The translations under genes were made by a program, and so were the position numbers. A stretch of DNA of 64,000 nucleotides from Planctomycetota bacterium (GTDB lineage: Bacteria; Planctomycetota; Phycisphaerae; Tepidisphaerales; Tepidisphaeraceae): assembly GCA_026693085.1 (NCBI GenBank), contig JAPLNB010000381.1, positions 1 through 64,000 of the forward strand, in the 5' to 3' direction. The notes under the pieces are model-generated. The model was not told the DNA's origin, ran no database searches, and saw nothing but the letters and a program-made list of their open reading frames with translations. Below, piece after piece: positions 17,225 through 27,818 of the stretch (position 1 is the first letter of the stretch; every line of letters begins with the position of its first letter).

Positions 17225-17276
17225 CCTTGTCTGGCAACGTAAACAGGTGATCCATCACGGCTGTTATGAGAATTGA

Positions 17277-17498
17277 TCACGCGGCTTCAACGGGCGCATC
17301 GACATACTCACAACGGGTGGTGGGCTTTGGAATCGGCTCACCGTCCTTTCGCATACCCTCAAGGTGCAGTTCGATCGCCTCCTGGATGTTACGGCGGACT
17401 TCATCCAGGGTGCGGCCGGTGCTGATGCACCCGGGCAGATCGGGGAGGTAAGCGCTGTAGTTGTGCGACGCCTTCTCGATCACGATGGCGTATTTCAT
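17277..17498 (-). CDS. hicB: HicB family antitoxin
   Basis: A 73-residue protein from ATG at 17498, chosen because GAGG lies six bases upstream; ATG at 17510 overlapping the hicA stop is the alternative. It shows the partial RNase-H-like HicB fold: MKYAIVIEKASHNYSAYLPD, LPGCISTGRTLDEVRRNI and EAIELHLEGM. It lacks a long C-terminal DNA-binding domain, so autoregulation may be weak or may use another mode. HicB neutralises the HicA mRNA interferase. It directly follows hicA and precedes mreC. Confidence 0.88.
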   Translation of the reverse strand: MKYAIVIEKASHNYSAYLPDLPGCISTGRTLDEVRRNIQEAIELHLEGMRKDGEPIPKPTTRCEYVDAPVEAA

Positions 17499-17506
17499 GG
17501 CTCGCC

Positions 17507-17695
17507 TCATTTCAGGCCCGCTTGTTTCAGAATGCTGTTGAGCGTACCGCGTCGGATATCGTCTGACAACGAGTGCCCCGGCACAGTGACTCTGCCGGGC
17601 TTGGTCGGGTGCTTATACTGCCGGTGGCTGCCACGAGTGGCAACCAGATACCAGCCATCGGCCTCAATCAACTTGATTACCTCCCGGATCGTCAT
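17507..17695 (-). CDS. hicA: HicA family mRNA interferase toxin
   Basis: A 62-residue dsRBD-fold ribonuclease. Seen: IREVIKLIEADGWYLVATRGSHRQYKHP with the catalytic His in the GSHRQY motif (given as part of the first 30 residues), KPGRVTVPGHSLSDDI and RRGTLNSILKQAGL. HicA cleaves mRNA and is held in check by HicB. It begins 11 bp after the mreB stop, leaving no room for a promoter, so toxin expression would follow mreB transcription unless a promoter lies inside mreB. Toxin-first order is usual for hicAB. Confidence 0.9.
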   Translation of the reverse strand: MTIREVIKLIEADGWYLVATRGSHRQYKHPTKPGRVTVPGHSLSDDIRRGTLNSILKQAGLK

Positions 17696-17706
17696 ACAGC
17701 CCTCGG

Positions 17707-18765
17707 CTAGGTCTTGTCCGCGTCGCTCTCCATTGTATCCTTCCAGAGCTCGAGGTTTTCCAGATACACGCTGGTGCCGCGGGCGACGCAGGTGAGGGGG
17801 TCTTCGGCAATTTTCACCTCCAGGCCGGTGGCGTTGGAGATGACGTTGGCAAGGCCGCGGAGGAGGGAGGATCCGCCGGCCATGGTGATGCCGTTTTCGA
17901 CGAGGTCGGCGGCGAGTTCGGGTTCGGCCCGTTCGAGGGTTCTTGTGACGGCTTCGATGATCTGGGTGATGGGTTCCTGGAGGGCTTCGCGGATTTCGCC
18001 GGCGGTGATGGTGGTTTTTCGGGGCAGGCCGCTGATCATGTCGCGGCCGCGGACGTCCATGGTGGGCTCGTTGTCGCCCCAGACGGGTGCGGCGGAGCCG
18101 ATTTCGATCTTGATGCGTTCGGCCATCTGCTCGCCGATGGCCATGTTGTAGGTTTTCTTCATGTGGCCGACGATGGCTTCGTCGAAGTCGTCGCCGGCAA
18201 CGCGGACGGATTCGCAGACGGAGATATCGGCCAGGGAGATGATGGCGACCTCGGTGGTGCCGCCGCCGACATCGACGATCATGCTGGCGGTGGGCTCGGT
18301 GACGGGGAGGCCGGCGCCGATGGCGGCGGCCCTGGGTTCTTCGACGAGGTAAACACGGCGGGCGCCGGCGCGTTCGGCGGAATCAAGGACGGCGCGTTTT
18401 TCGACGGCGGTGATACCGGAGGGGATGGCGATGACGACGCGAGGGCCGATGAAGTGTTTACGGCCATGCACACGGCGGATGAAGTAGGAGAGCATGGCCT
18501 CGGTGATCTCGAAGTCGGAGATGACGCCGTCCTTCATGGGTCGGATGGCACTGATGGATCCAGGGGTTTTGCCGAGCATTTCCTTGGCAACCAGGCCGAC
18601 GGCGTTGCCGTTCTGGAGGACGCGGTTGGTGCCTTTTTTAACGGCGACGACGCTGGGCTCGTTAAGGACGATGCCTTGGCCCTTGACGCAGACCAGGGTG
18701 TTACAGGTGCCCAGGTCAATGCCCATATCCAGACTGAAAAGGCCCAGAATCGAATCAAAGATCAC
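17707..18765 (-). CDS. mreB: Rod shape-determining protein MreB
   Basis: A 352-residue bacterial actin that guides side-wall peptidoglycan synthesis. The start is GTG at 18765, set by AAGGGAG eight bases upstream; the resulting (M)IFDSILGLFSLDMGIDLGT start is the usual MreB form, and an ATG 18 bases earlier overlaps the ribosome site. Actin-fold ATP-binding motifs: GIDLGTCNTLV (phosphate 1), MIVDVGGGTTEVAII (phosphate 2) and NGITMAGGSSLLRG (adenosine). RPMKDGVISDFE and LVEEPRAAAIGAGLP are typical. It is the first gene of the operon, so the promoter should lie in 18766-19119. Confidence 0.95.
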   Translation of the reverse strand: MIFDSILGLFSLDMGIDLGTCNTLVCVKGQGIVLNEPSVVAVKKGTNRVLQNGNAVGLVAKEMLGKTPGSISAIRPMKDGVISDFEITEAMLSYFIRRVHGRKHFIGPRVVIAIPSGITAVEKRAVLDSAERAGARRVYLVEEPRAAAIGAGLPVTEPTASMIVDVGGGTTEVAIISLADISVCESVRVAGDDFDEAIVGHMKKTYNMAIGEQMAERIKIEIGSAAPVWGDNEPTMDVRGRDMISGLPRKTTITAGEIREALQEPITQIIEAVTRTLERAEPELAADLVENGITMAGGSSLLRGLANVISNATGLEVKIAEDPLTCVARGTSVYLENLELWKDTMESDADKT

Positions 18766-19119
18766 GGCGCAAACTCCCTTCATCCCTGGATCAACTGGCG
18801 GGCAATCGCCAACCACACTGTCACGAAGAATGCAGACTCAAGGAGCAGGTCAGGCCCGGACATCCTCCAGGCGACCGCCTAAGACGGGAACAACCTAATG
18901 CACAACCCGCTCCATCGGGTCCGAATTCAAAGCCCCATGCTCAAACATCGGGCCGGGCGGGACCATGCCATTGCCCGATAACAATGCCCAGTGCGTTGTT
19001 AAAATACACAAGGCGGGGTCGGTTAGCAAATCAGCGGGGAGGGTTTGGGGGCGGCTTCTTGGCTGGTAATCGGCGCTGCTTTGGTCCAGAATGAACGGGC
19101 CACCTAGAATCGAGTCCCT
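18766..19119. other. Divergent intergenic region, mreB / ABC-2 permease
   Basis: A 354-bp gap between oppositely directed genes that must carry both promoters. On the minus strand TTAACA (near 18995) is a possible -35 but no convincing -10 follows at 17 bp. A short palindromic stretch with CATTGCCCGATAACAATG lies near 18965-18985. No coding potential or RNA gene was seen. Confidence 0.4.
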
Positions 19120-19977
19120 ATGAACGGACAAACGGTGCAACCGGTGTTAGATGGAGCGCAGACGGCATTGGGCGGGTGGCCGGGACTGATGCTGGCGTCG
19201 ATCTCGTTATGCCGGCGGGAGTTGGTTCGGTTTACGCGGCAGCCGAACCGGATCGTGGGGGCATTGGCAACGCCGCTGGTCTTCTGGCTGCTGATCGGCG
19301 GAGGGATGGGGGCAAGTTTGCATCTGGATATGCCGGGGATGCGGGGGGAAAGCTACATCCGCTTTTTCTTTCCGGGGACGCTGGTGATGATCCTGCTGTT
19401 CACGGCGATTTTCTCGACGATCTCGATCATCGAGGACCGAAAAGAGGGGTTCTTGCAGTCGGTCTTGGTGGCGCCGGTGCGGCGAGCGGCGGTGGTGCTG
19501 GGGAAAGTGCTGGGGGGGACGGTGCTGGCGAGCGTGCAGGGGTTGATTTTTCTGATTTTGGCGCCGCTGGTGGGATTTCATTTCAGTGTGTGGTCGTTCC
19601 TGGTGGCGGTGGCGTTCATGGTGGTGATGGCGTTTGCGCTGACGAGTTTGGGTTTTTGCCTGGCGTGGCGGATGAGTTCGACGCAGGGGTTTCATGCGAT
19701 CATGAACCTGTTTCTGATGCCGATGTGGTTCTTGTCGGGGGCGTTATTCCCGGTGGAGGGGGCGTGGTGGGGATTGAAGTGGGTGATGCGGGTCAATCCT
19801 TTGAGCTATGGGCTGACGGGGTTGCGGCATGCGATGGTGATGGCGGATGGGCGCGGGGCGGGGTTGGCCGGCCCGGGGATGGGGGTGAGCATGGCGGTGA
19901 GCTGTGCGTTTGCGGTGGTGCTGTATTTGATTGCGAGTTGGGTAGCAAACAGACATACCGCGGCGGATTTGCAGTAG
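19120..19977 (+). CDS. ABC-2 type transporter permease
   Basis: A 285-residue inner-membrane protein with six predicted helices (IVGALATPLVFWLLIGGGM, LVMILLFTAIFSTISII, VLGKVLGGTVLASVQGLIFLIL, FLVAVAFMVVMAFALTSLGF, IMNLFLMPMWFLSGALFP, AVVLYLIASWVAN). IIEDRKEGFLQSVLVAPVRR and MPMWFLSGALFPVE are ABC-2 (DrrB/NodJ/YadH-like) signatures. Such permeases export drugs, polysaccharides or lipids with a separate ATPase; none lies next to it here, so the partner must be elsewhere. The glycerate kinase gene follows after 30 bp and may be cotranscribed without being functionally related. Confidence 0.88.
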   Translation: MNGQTVQPVLDGAQTALGGWPGLMLASISLCRRELVRFTRQPNRIVGALATPLVFWLLIGGGMGASLHLDMPGMRGESYIRFFFPGTLVMILLFTAIFSTISIIEDRKEGFLQSVLVAPVRRAAVVLGKVLGGTVLASVQGLIFLILAPLVGFHFSVWSFLVAVAFMVVMAFALTSLGFCLAWRMSSTQGFHAIMNLFLMPMWFLSGALFPVEGAWWGLKWVMRVNPLSYGLTGLRHAMVMADGRGAGLAGPGMGVSMAVSCAFAVVLYLIASWVANRHTAADLQ

Positions 19978-20007
19978 GGTTGCTATCGGGTGTGGGAAGG
20001 ACATGGG

Positions 20008-21279
20008 ATGCGGATTGTGGTTGCCCCGGATAAGTTCAAAGGGTGTTTGAGCGCGGCCGAGGTGGCGGGCGCGATCGCAGAAGGGCTGCGCGCGGCGGAG
20101 CCTGGGGTGGAATTGGATTTGTGTCCGATGGCGGACGGGGGAGAGGGGACTGTGGATGCGCTGGTGGTGGCGACGGGGGGCAGGCTGGAGAGGCGGCGGG
20201 TGATGGGGCCGCTGCCGGAAATGAAAGTGGAGGCGACGTTTGGGGTGCTGGGGAATGGGCAGACGGCGGTGATCGAGATGGCGGCGGCGAGCGGGTTGCA
20301 TCTGCTGACGGAAGAGCAGCGGAATCCGATGCGGACGACGACGTATGGGACGGGGGAATTGGTGATGGCGGCAATCGAGATGGGGGTGAAGCGGATTATC
20401 TTGGGGATTGGGGGCAGCGCAACGGTGGATGCGGGGTTGGGCTGTGCGCAGGCGTGCGGGGCGATCATTGTGATGGATGATGGGAGCCGGAGTGGGATGG
20501 ACGATGAGGCGGTGTGCGGGCGGGATGTGGCGCGTGTGACTGGTGTGGAGCACGTTTGGGGGCAGAATGCGGCGATCACGGTGGCATGCGATGTGACGAA
20601 CCCGCTGTATGGGCCGACGGGGGCGGCGAGGGTGTTTGGGCCACAGAAGGGGGCCAGTGCGGAAGAGGTATGGGAACTGGATCGGGCGATGGAGCAGTTG
20701 TCGGAGCGGTTGGGGAAGGGCGAGCTTGCGAGAAAGCCGGGGTCGGGGGCGGCGGGAGGATTGGGCTTTGGGATGCTGGCGTTTTTCGGGGCGGAATTGC
20801 GGGCGGGGGTGGAGATTGTCATCGATGCGGTAAGACTGCGCCAGAGGCTCCTGGGGGCGGATCTGTGCATCACGGGAGAAGGAAGACTGGATGCGCAGTC
20901 GCTGGCGGGAAAGACGCCGATCGGGGTGGCACGAGTGTGCAGGGAGATGGGCGTGCCGTGCGTGGCGCTGGCGGGGGCGGTTGGCGAAGGGGCGGAGGGG
21001 GCAATTGATGAAGGAGTCAGCGCCTATTGGGCGATCTGCGATCGGCCGATGGACCTGGCGGAAGCGATGCGAGAGGCACCGCGGCTGCTGGCGGGGGCGG
21101 CGTGGAATCTGATGCGAGTGGTGCGGGTGGCGAGGGGGAATCCAATCGCACTGAATTATGAAAAGCCGCTCGAGTATCGGTATCAGTCGGACTTGGCACA
21201 GCAAGGGCCGGTGGGCAAGGCGTTCTGCCGGGCGTGCTATTGGCTGGGCCGGGGCGTGCGGGCGATGAGCGGGCGGTAG
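20008..21279 (+). CDS. glxK: Glycerate kinase (GlxK/GarK family)
   Basis: A 423-residue cytosolic enzyme that phosphorylates D-glycerate (to 2-phosphoglycerate in this family). ATG at 20008 has GGAAGG about seven bases upstream and gives the canonical MRIVVAPDKFKGCLSA. Also seen: LCPMADGGEGTVDAL, AAASGLHLL, TTTYGTGELV, LGIGGSATVDAGLG, NPLYGPTGAARVFGPQKGA, PGSGAAGGLGFGMLAF and GADLCITGEGRLDAQSLAGK. The family is usually about 380 residues; the extra 45 at the C-terminus (from VRVARGNPIA) are not conserved as far as I know. The gene is convergent with clpB. Confidence 0.93.
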   Translation: MRIVVAPDKFKGCLSAAEVAGAIAEGLRAAEPGVELDLCPMADGGEGTVDALVVATGGRLERRRVMGPLPEMKVEATFGVLGNGQTAVIEMAAASGLHLLTEEQRNPMRTTTYGTGELVMAAIEMGVKRIILGIGGSATVDAGLGCAQACGAIIVMDDGSRSGMDDEAVCGRDVARVTGVEHVWGQNAAITVACDVTNPLYGPTGAARVFGPQKGASAEEVWELDRAMEQLSERLGKGELARKPGSGAAGGLGFGMLAFFGAELRAGVEIVIDAVRLRQRLLGADLCITGEGRLDAQSLAGKTPIGVARVCREMGVPCVALAGAVGEGAEGAIDEGVSAYWAICDRPMDLAEAMREAPRLLAGAAWNLMRVVRVARGNPIALNYEKPLEYRYQSDLAQQGPVGKAFCRACYWLGRGVRAMSGR

Positions 21280-21431
21280 CAGAGCGGGGGCGCGGGAGGC
21301 GGGCGGCGTGCGGGCGACGGCGCTGCTATGGCAGAGGATTCCTCGGCCTTGAGGTCCGGCCGACGGGACAATGGCCCAACGGCATGGGTCATGGGCGAGG
21401 AAGTATAGCAGGGATCGCTGGCTGAGCGTTG

Positions 21432-23842
<2,411 letters not shown>

Positions 23843-24006
23843 GGATTCTCCCTCGTGATTAACCCAGTTGACGCGTGTGCAAAAGGAGGACCAGAGTGAT
23901 CGGTAGTATTATAAGAATGGTTTCTGACAAGAGTTATGTGTGCAGGCCGCAGGCCATCAACGAAACGACGGTCGAACAACCTGCCCAAATGGCAGTCGGC
24001 CGCTGT

Positions 24007-25005
24007 CTAGCGGAAGGGGGCGCTGACAAGCCTGCGGGAAGGTGGGCGTGCGGGTGGTTCGGTCGTGGTTCTGGGGGTGCCTTTGCGGGAAACTTTGGTG
24101 GCGTAGAGACGTTTGTCGGCTTCGACCAGAAGCGAGCCGGGGGAAGCATCGGGGATCTCGCTCAGGCAGACCAAGCCGGCGGAGATGCCGATGGCGGGGA
24201 CCGACTTGAGGGTCCGGCCGATCTCGTCAACAAGACAGACCAGTTGGCGGGCCAGCGCGTGGCCGACGGTATGGCCATGGTCAGGCAGAACGATGACAAA
24301 CTCGTCACCACCACAGCGAAAAGCCAGGTCCTGGTCGCGGATGCTGGAGCGGATGAGCTGGCCAACGGTGCGGAGCAGTTCATCGCCGGCGGCGTGGCCG
24401 AGGGTGTCGTTGAGGGTTTTGAAATTGTCCAGGTCGAGCATGATGAGGCAGAGGTCGGCGGCGGCGCGGGAGCGATCGACGATGGTGGGCAGGTGCTGGT
24501 CGAGCATTCGCCGGTTGTACAGGCCGGTGAGCGAATCGCGGTTGGCCTGCTGGCGGAGGGTGCCGACGAGGCGTTCGAGGGCATCGGTGCGTTGCGCGAT
24601 GCGCTGGCGCATCTCATGCTGGCAGATGGCCAGCTCGACCTTTTTTTGGCGGAGTTCGCAGAGCATGTCCTGGATGGTGCCACGGAACGATGCGAGGGGG
24701 CCGGTAATACGCGAGAGCTCGTCGATCGGGGCTTCGCCTTGGCGGATGAGCCAGAGCGTTTGCCGAAAACGGCGAAGCGGAAACCACCAGCGGCTAAGAT
24801 GATGCACCACGCCGACGGCCAACGCGCAGATGACCAGGAGCATCAGCGCCCAGGGGGCGGTATCGGGATCAGTGTGATAGAAAAGGAGGTACAGGGCAAA
24901 GGCAGCGGCACTGGCCAGGAAAGTCAGCACAACCCACCAGACGAAGCGCCAGCGCGGCTGGGCTGCAGGCTCAGGCGGGTGTGTGTCGCACGAATCGTCG
25001 GGCAT
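24007..25005 (-). CDS. Membrane diguanylate cyclase (GGDEF domain)
   Basis: A 332-residue protein: two membrane helices (VVLTFLASAAAFALYLLFY and ALMLLVICALAVGVVHHL), a HAMP-like/coiled linker (about residues 75-160), then a GGDEF domain. DSLTGLYNRRMLDQHL opens the domain; RCGGDEFVIVLP carries the intact GGDEF active site, so it should make c-di-GMP from GTP. RDQD lies exactly five residues before GGDEF, an RxxD inhibitory site for product feedback. No periplasmic sensor domain fits between the helices, so the input is probably the membrane or the linker. The C-terminus is basic and Pro-rich. Confidence 0.9.
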   Translation of the reverse strand: MPDDSCDTHPPEPAAQPRWRFVWWVVLTFLASAAAFALYLLFYHTDPDTAPWALMLLVICALAVGVVHHLSRWWFPLRRFRQTLWLIRQGEAPIDELSRITGPLASFRGTIQDMLCELRQKKVELAICQHEMRQRIAQRTDALERLVGTLRQQANRDSLTGLYNRRMLDQHLPTIVDRSRAAADLCLIMLDLDNFKTLNDTLGHAAGDELLRTVGQLIRSSIRDQDLAFRCGGDEFVIVLPDHGHTVGHALARQLVCLVDEIGRTLKSVPAIGISAGLVCLSEIPDASPGSLLVEADKRLYATKVSRKGTPRTTTEPPARPPSRRLVSAPFR

Positions 25006-25199
25006 GAGGCGGCATCTCCTTCAAGAAGATTATCGTCTGGGCGGAGCGGAGGGTTCATCGGCGAGGGCTGGGCGGGCAGCCAACAGAATATGGGACGTCC
25101 CGGGATCCGTCGTGCAAGGCGGCATGGACGGCGCAGGCGTTCGTGGCAATTCCGGGATTGGCAGGTAGAATGACCGGCTCGAATTGCAGGAGTAGTAAT

Positions 25200-25772
25200 A
25201 TGCGTCATGTGATTTCGGCGTTGGTGATGAACGAGCCTGGCGTGCTGGCGAACGTCGCGGGGATGTTCGCGGCCAGGGGCTTCAACATCGATTCGCTGGT
25301 GGTCGGGCGGACGGAAGACCCGGAGCTGTCGCGGATGACGATCGTCGTCACCGCCGACGATGCAACGCTCGAGCAGGTGCGCAAGCAGCTTGGGAAGCTG
25401 GTGCCGGTGGCCAAAGTGCGGGACTACAAGGGCTTGGCGTACGTCGAGCGGGATCTTTTGCTGATGACGGTGAACGTAGGGCCGGAAAAGCGGGCGGAGG
25501 TTATTGAGATCGCAGACCTGTTCCGTTGCCGAGTGGTGGATGTGGCGAAGGACAGCCTGATGCTGGAGCTGTCGGGGACGGAGGAAAAGATCGAGGCGTT
25601 TGTGGAATTGATCAAGCCGTATGGAATTGAGGAGCTTGCACGGACGGGTGTGATCGCGATGGCACGCGGGACGCAGACGGCGAAGGATAAGGCGGCAGCG
25701 ACGACCCCGCCGAGCAAGACGCGGACGCGAAGCGTTAATGCGCCATCGGCACAGGCGCTGCCGCCGAGCTGA
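25200..25772 (+). CDS. ilvN: Acetolactate synthase small (regulatory) subunit
   Basis: A 190-residue cytosolic protein; ATG at 25200 has AGGAG upstream. An ACT domain at residues 1-75 (ISALVMNEPGVLANVAGMFAARG, then FNIDSLVVG and LSRMTIVV) binds valine for feedback inhibition, followed by the C-terminal ALS regulatory domain (RDLLLMTVNVGPEKRAEVIE, LFRCRVVDVAKDSLMLELSG, LIKPYGIEELARTGVIAM). It activates and regulates the catalytic subunit IlvB in branched-chain amino acid synthesis. ilvB is not adjacent, which is unusual. A Thr/Pro/Ser-rich tail of about 30 residues is extra. Confidence 0.93.
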   Translation: MRHVISALVMNEPGVLANVAGMFAARGFNIDSLVVGRTEDPELSRMTIVVTADDATLEQVRKQLGKLVPVAKVRDYKGLAYVERDLLLMTVNVGPEKRAEVIEIADLFRCRVVDVAKDSLMLELSGTEEKIEAFVELIKPYGIEELARTGVIAMARGTQTAKDKAAATTPPSKTRTRSVNAPSAQALPPS

Positions 25773-25783
25773 CGCGGCAGGGG

Positions 25784-27100
25784 TCAGGGGATAGGGGTCA
25801 GATGAGAGAGAATGATCTGGGCGTGACGTTCGGTCGCGCCTTTTTCATTGGTGACGACCTGCTGGGCGTGCTGCGAGATCGCGCTCGCTGCGATGGGATC
25901 GCTCAGAAGGCGTGCAACGGCTTTGCGAAGTTCGTCGGAGGTGGTGACTTCGATCATTGCGCTGGCGGCACGGAAGCGGGACATGGCGTCGGCGAAGTTG
26001 CCGGTGCAGGGGCCGACGATGACGGGTTTGGCCAGGGCGGCGGGCTCGATCATGTCCGAGCCGTGCTGGCGAGGGCCGAGATCGACAAGGGTTCGGCCAA
26101 CGAAGACGACGGTGGCAAGGCTGTAGAATCTGCGGAGTTCGCCCATGGTGTCGCCGAGGATGACCGGCGGGATTCCCGATTTTCGATCTTCGATTTTCGA
26201 TTGTGCGGAGCGGCGGAGCAGGTCGAAGCCCTGTGAGGCGATCAGGGCGGCAACCTCGCCGAAACGCTGGGGATGGCGGGGGATGATCGCCAGACGCAAG
26301 GTCGGATGTTCGGCGAGGAGTTGGCGGTATTGGGTGAGGACGATCTGCTCTTCGCCGGGGCCGGTGGAGCCGCAGACCCAAATCGGCTCTTGCCCGGGTT
26401 TCAGGCCAACGGCGGCGGCGAGTTCAGCATCGCCAGGAACGCGATCCGTTACCGTCGCGGTGTCGAATTTCATCGTGCCGGTGACGCGGATGCGGTCGCC
26501 GAAAGCACCCAGGTCGGCGAAGCGGTCGGCGTTGGTCTGGTCCTGAACACACAGCGAGGCCATTCGCTGGAACATCCGGGCGACGACCGGTTTGATCAGC
26601 CAATACCGGCGGAAGCTGGGGGCGGTCATGCGCCCGTTCACCAGGATCACCGCGATATTGCGATTGGCGCATTGGCGGAGGAAATTCGGCCAGATCTCCA
26701 GTTCCATGAGCACGACAGCGGCGGGACGAAGATTGTCCAGCACCCGCCCCACCGCCGAACTGAAATCCAGCGGATAGTGGATGATGGTGATCGCGCCCGG
26801 CTCCTTGCCATACAGCTCCTGGGCACGGGCGAAGCCGGTGTCGGTGGTCGCGGAGAGGATCAGGTGCAGGTCGGGCCGGAGCTGGCGGAGCCGATCAACC
26901 AGGCCGCGCGTGGCATTCATTTCGCCGAGTGAAACCGCATGGATCAGAACCGCAGGCTGCCGCGAAGAGCGCGGGGCAACCTGGCCCATGCGATGGGAGA
27001 AGGCGGCAAATACCTTCCGCCGCAACGAGGGTCTCAGCAGCCAGAAAGGACAGGACAGGCCCAAGCCAAGGAAGTAGGCAATGTCGTAAAAGTTGATCAT
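25784..27100 (-). CDS. waaA: 3-deoxy-D-manno-octulosonic acid transferase
   Basis: A 438-residue GT30 glycosyltransferase that adds Kdo to lipid A precursor, implying lipopolysaccharide. A membrane anchor opens the protein (YDIAYFLGLGLSCPFWLL). Typical blocks: HAVSLGEMNATRGLV with the catalytic Glu, LILSATTDTGFARA, YPLDFSSAVGRVL, VLMELEIWPNFLR, VNGRMTAPSFRRYW, VTGTMKFD, CGSTGPGEEQIVL and the ligand site HGSDMIEPAALAKPVIVGP. The stretch AQSKIEDRKSG (near residue 305) is encoded by a heptad repeat at 26177-26203 and sits in frame between LLRRS and IPPVILGDTMGEL, so the gene has tolerated a repeat insertion. Confidence 0.93.
   Translation of the reverse strand: MINFYDIAYFLGLGLSCPFWLLRPSLRRKVFAAFSHRMGQVAPRSSRQPAVLIHAVSLGEMNATRGLVDRLRQLRPDLHLILSATTDTGFARAQELYGKEPGAITIIHYPLDFSSAVGRVLDNLRPAAVVLMELEIWPNFLRQCANRNIAVILVNGRMTAPSFRRYWLIKPVVARMFQRMASLCVQDQTNADRFADLGAFGDRIRVTGTMKFDTATVTDRVPGDAELAAAVGLKPGQEPIWVCGSTGPGEEQIVLTQYRQLLAEHPTLRLAIIPRHPQRFGEVAALIASQGFDLLRRSAQSKIEDRKSGIPPVILGDTMGELRRFYSLATVVFVGRTLVDLGPRQHGSDMIEPAALAKPVIVGPCTGNFADAMSRFRAASAMIEVTTSDELRKAVARLLSDPIAASAISQHAQQVVTNEKGATERHAQIILSHLTPIP
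26177..26203. repeat. Heptanucleotide repeat inside waaA
   Basis: Four units CGATTTT, CGATCTT, CGATTTT, CGATTGT with exact 7-bp period within the waaA frame. They are the reverse complement of the TCGAAAA-type intergenic repeats. Confidence 0.85.
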
Positions 27101-27187
27101 CGTGGCTCAATGGTTTTACCCTGAAAGCCCACGGAGGTATAGGTGGCTGCAAATGGGTAGAATGACAAGGCAAACAGAGGTTGCGAA

Positions 27188-27718
27188 ATGAGATACCCAT
27201 TGGGAGTAGTAGCGTTGTTGTGCGCGGTTGTACTGGGCGGATGCGCCAGCAATAGCAAACGGCGGGCGGAGGGCTCCTTGCCGGAAGAGGTGGCGCAGCC
27301 GCGGCTGCGGGAGGTGCTGGCCTATCTGGCCGAGCACGGATTTGAGCAGGCGAAGCACGCAGCGGTGTTCGACTTCACCGCTTGGCCGATGTACGAGGAG
27401 TGCAATTGGGAGGATTGCCCGCGCAAGCCGCGATTCGAGGCGGCGTCGTTCGTGTATGACGGCAAGCAGATCGACGTGAGCGTGTCGCCGGTGAAGGCGT
27501 TTCACTCGGACGGGAAGGTGTTCGAGAAGGTGGTGTTGACATACCCAAAGGATATGAAGGAGCCGAACGGCGCTGGGGTGGTCCTGGAGGGGCGAACATG
27601 GACGGTGGCGTACAAGCTGGAGGAGCCGAACGCGAAGCTGCAAGAGCGGCTGACGGAACTGGCGAGAGATTTCCTGCGGCAATATGTGCTGCGGCTGGCG
27701 GAGGAGAGCGCGCGATAG
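27188..27718 (+). CDS. Hypothetical lipoprotein
   Basis: A 176-residue protein with GAGG upstream of ATG 27188. The start is a lipoprotein signal (VALLCAVVLGGC, Cys at residue 19), so it should be exported and lipid-anchored. The mature part is mixed alpha/beta with an amphipathic helix near residues 37-60, a Cys pair (ECNWEDCPR), YDGKQIDVSVSP and a helical C-terminus. No family is recognised. It is divergent from waaA and precedes the TIM-barrel gene by 100 bp; an 11-base G run (27720-27730) lies just after its stop. Confidence 0.75.
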   Translation: MRYPLGVVALLCAVVLGGCASNSKRRAEGSLPEEVAQPRLREVLAYLAEHGFEQAKHAAVFDFTAWPMYEECNWEDCPRKPRFEAASFVYDGKQIDVSVSPVKAFHSDGKVFEKVVLTYPKDMKEPNGAGVVLEGRTWTVAYKLEEPNAKLQERLTELARDFLRQYVLRLAEESAR

Positions 27719-27818
27719 CGGGGGGGGGGGTCGATTCTGCGGGCGTATCCGCTATGTTAACGGCCTGTGAATCGCCCGGCTGTGGCGGCAAAAGATGTGA
27801 AATGGCGAAGGAAGCACC

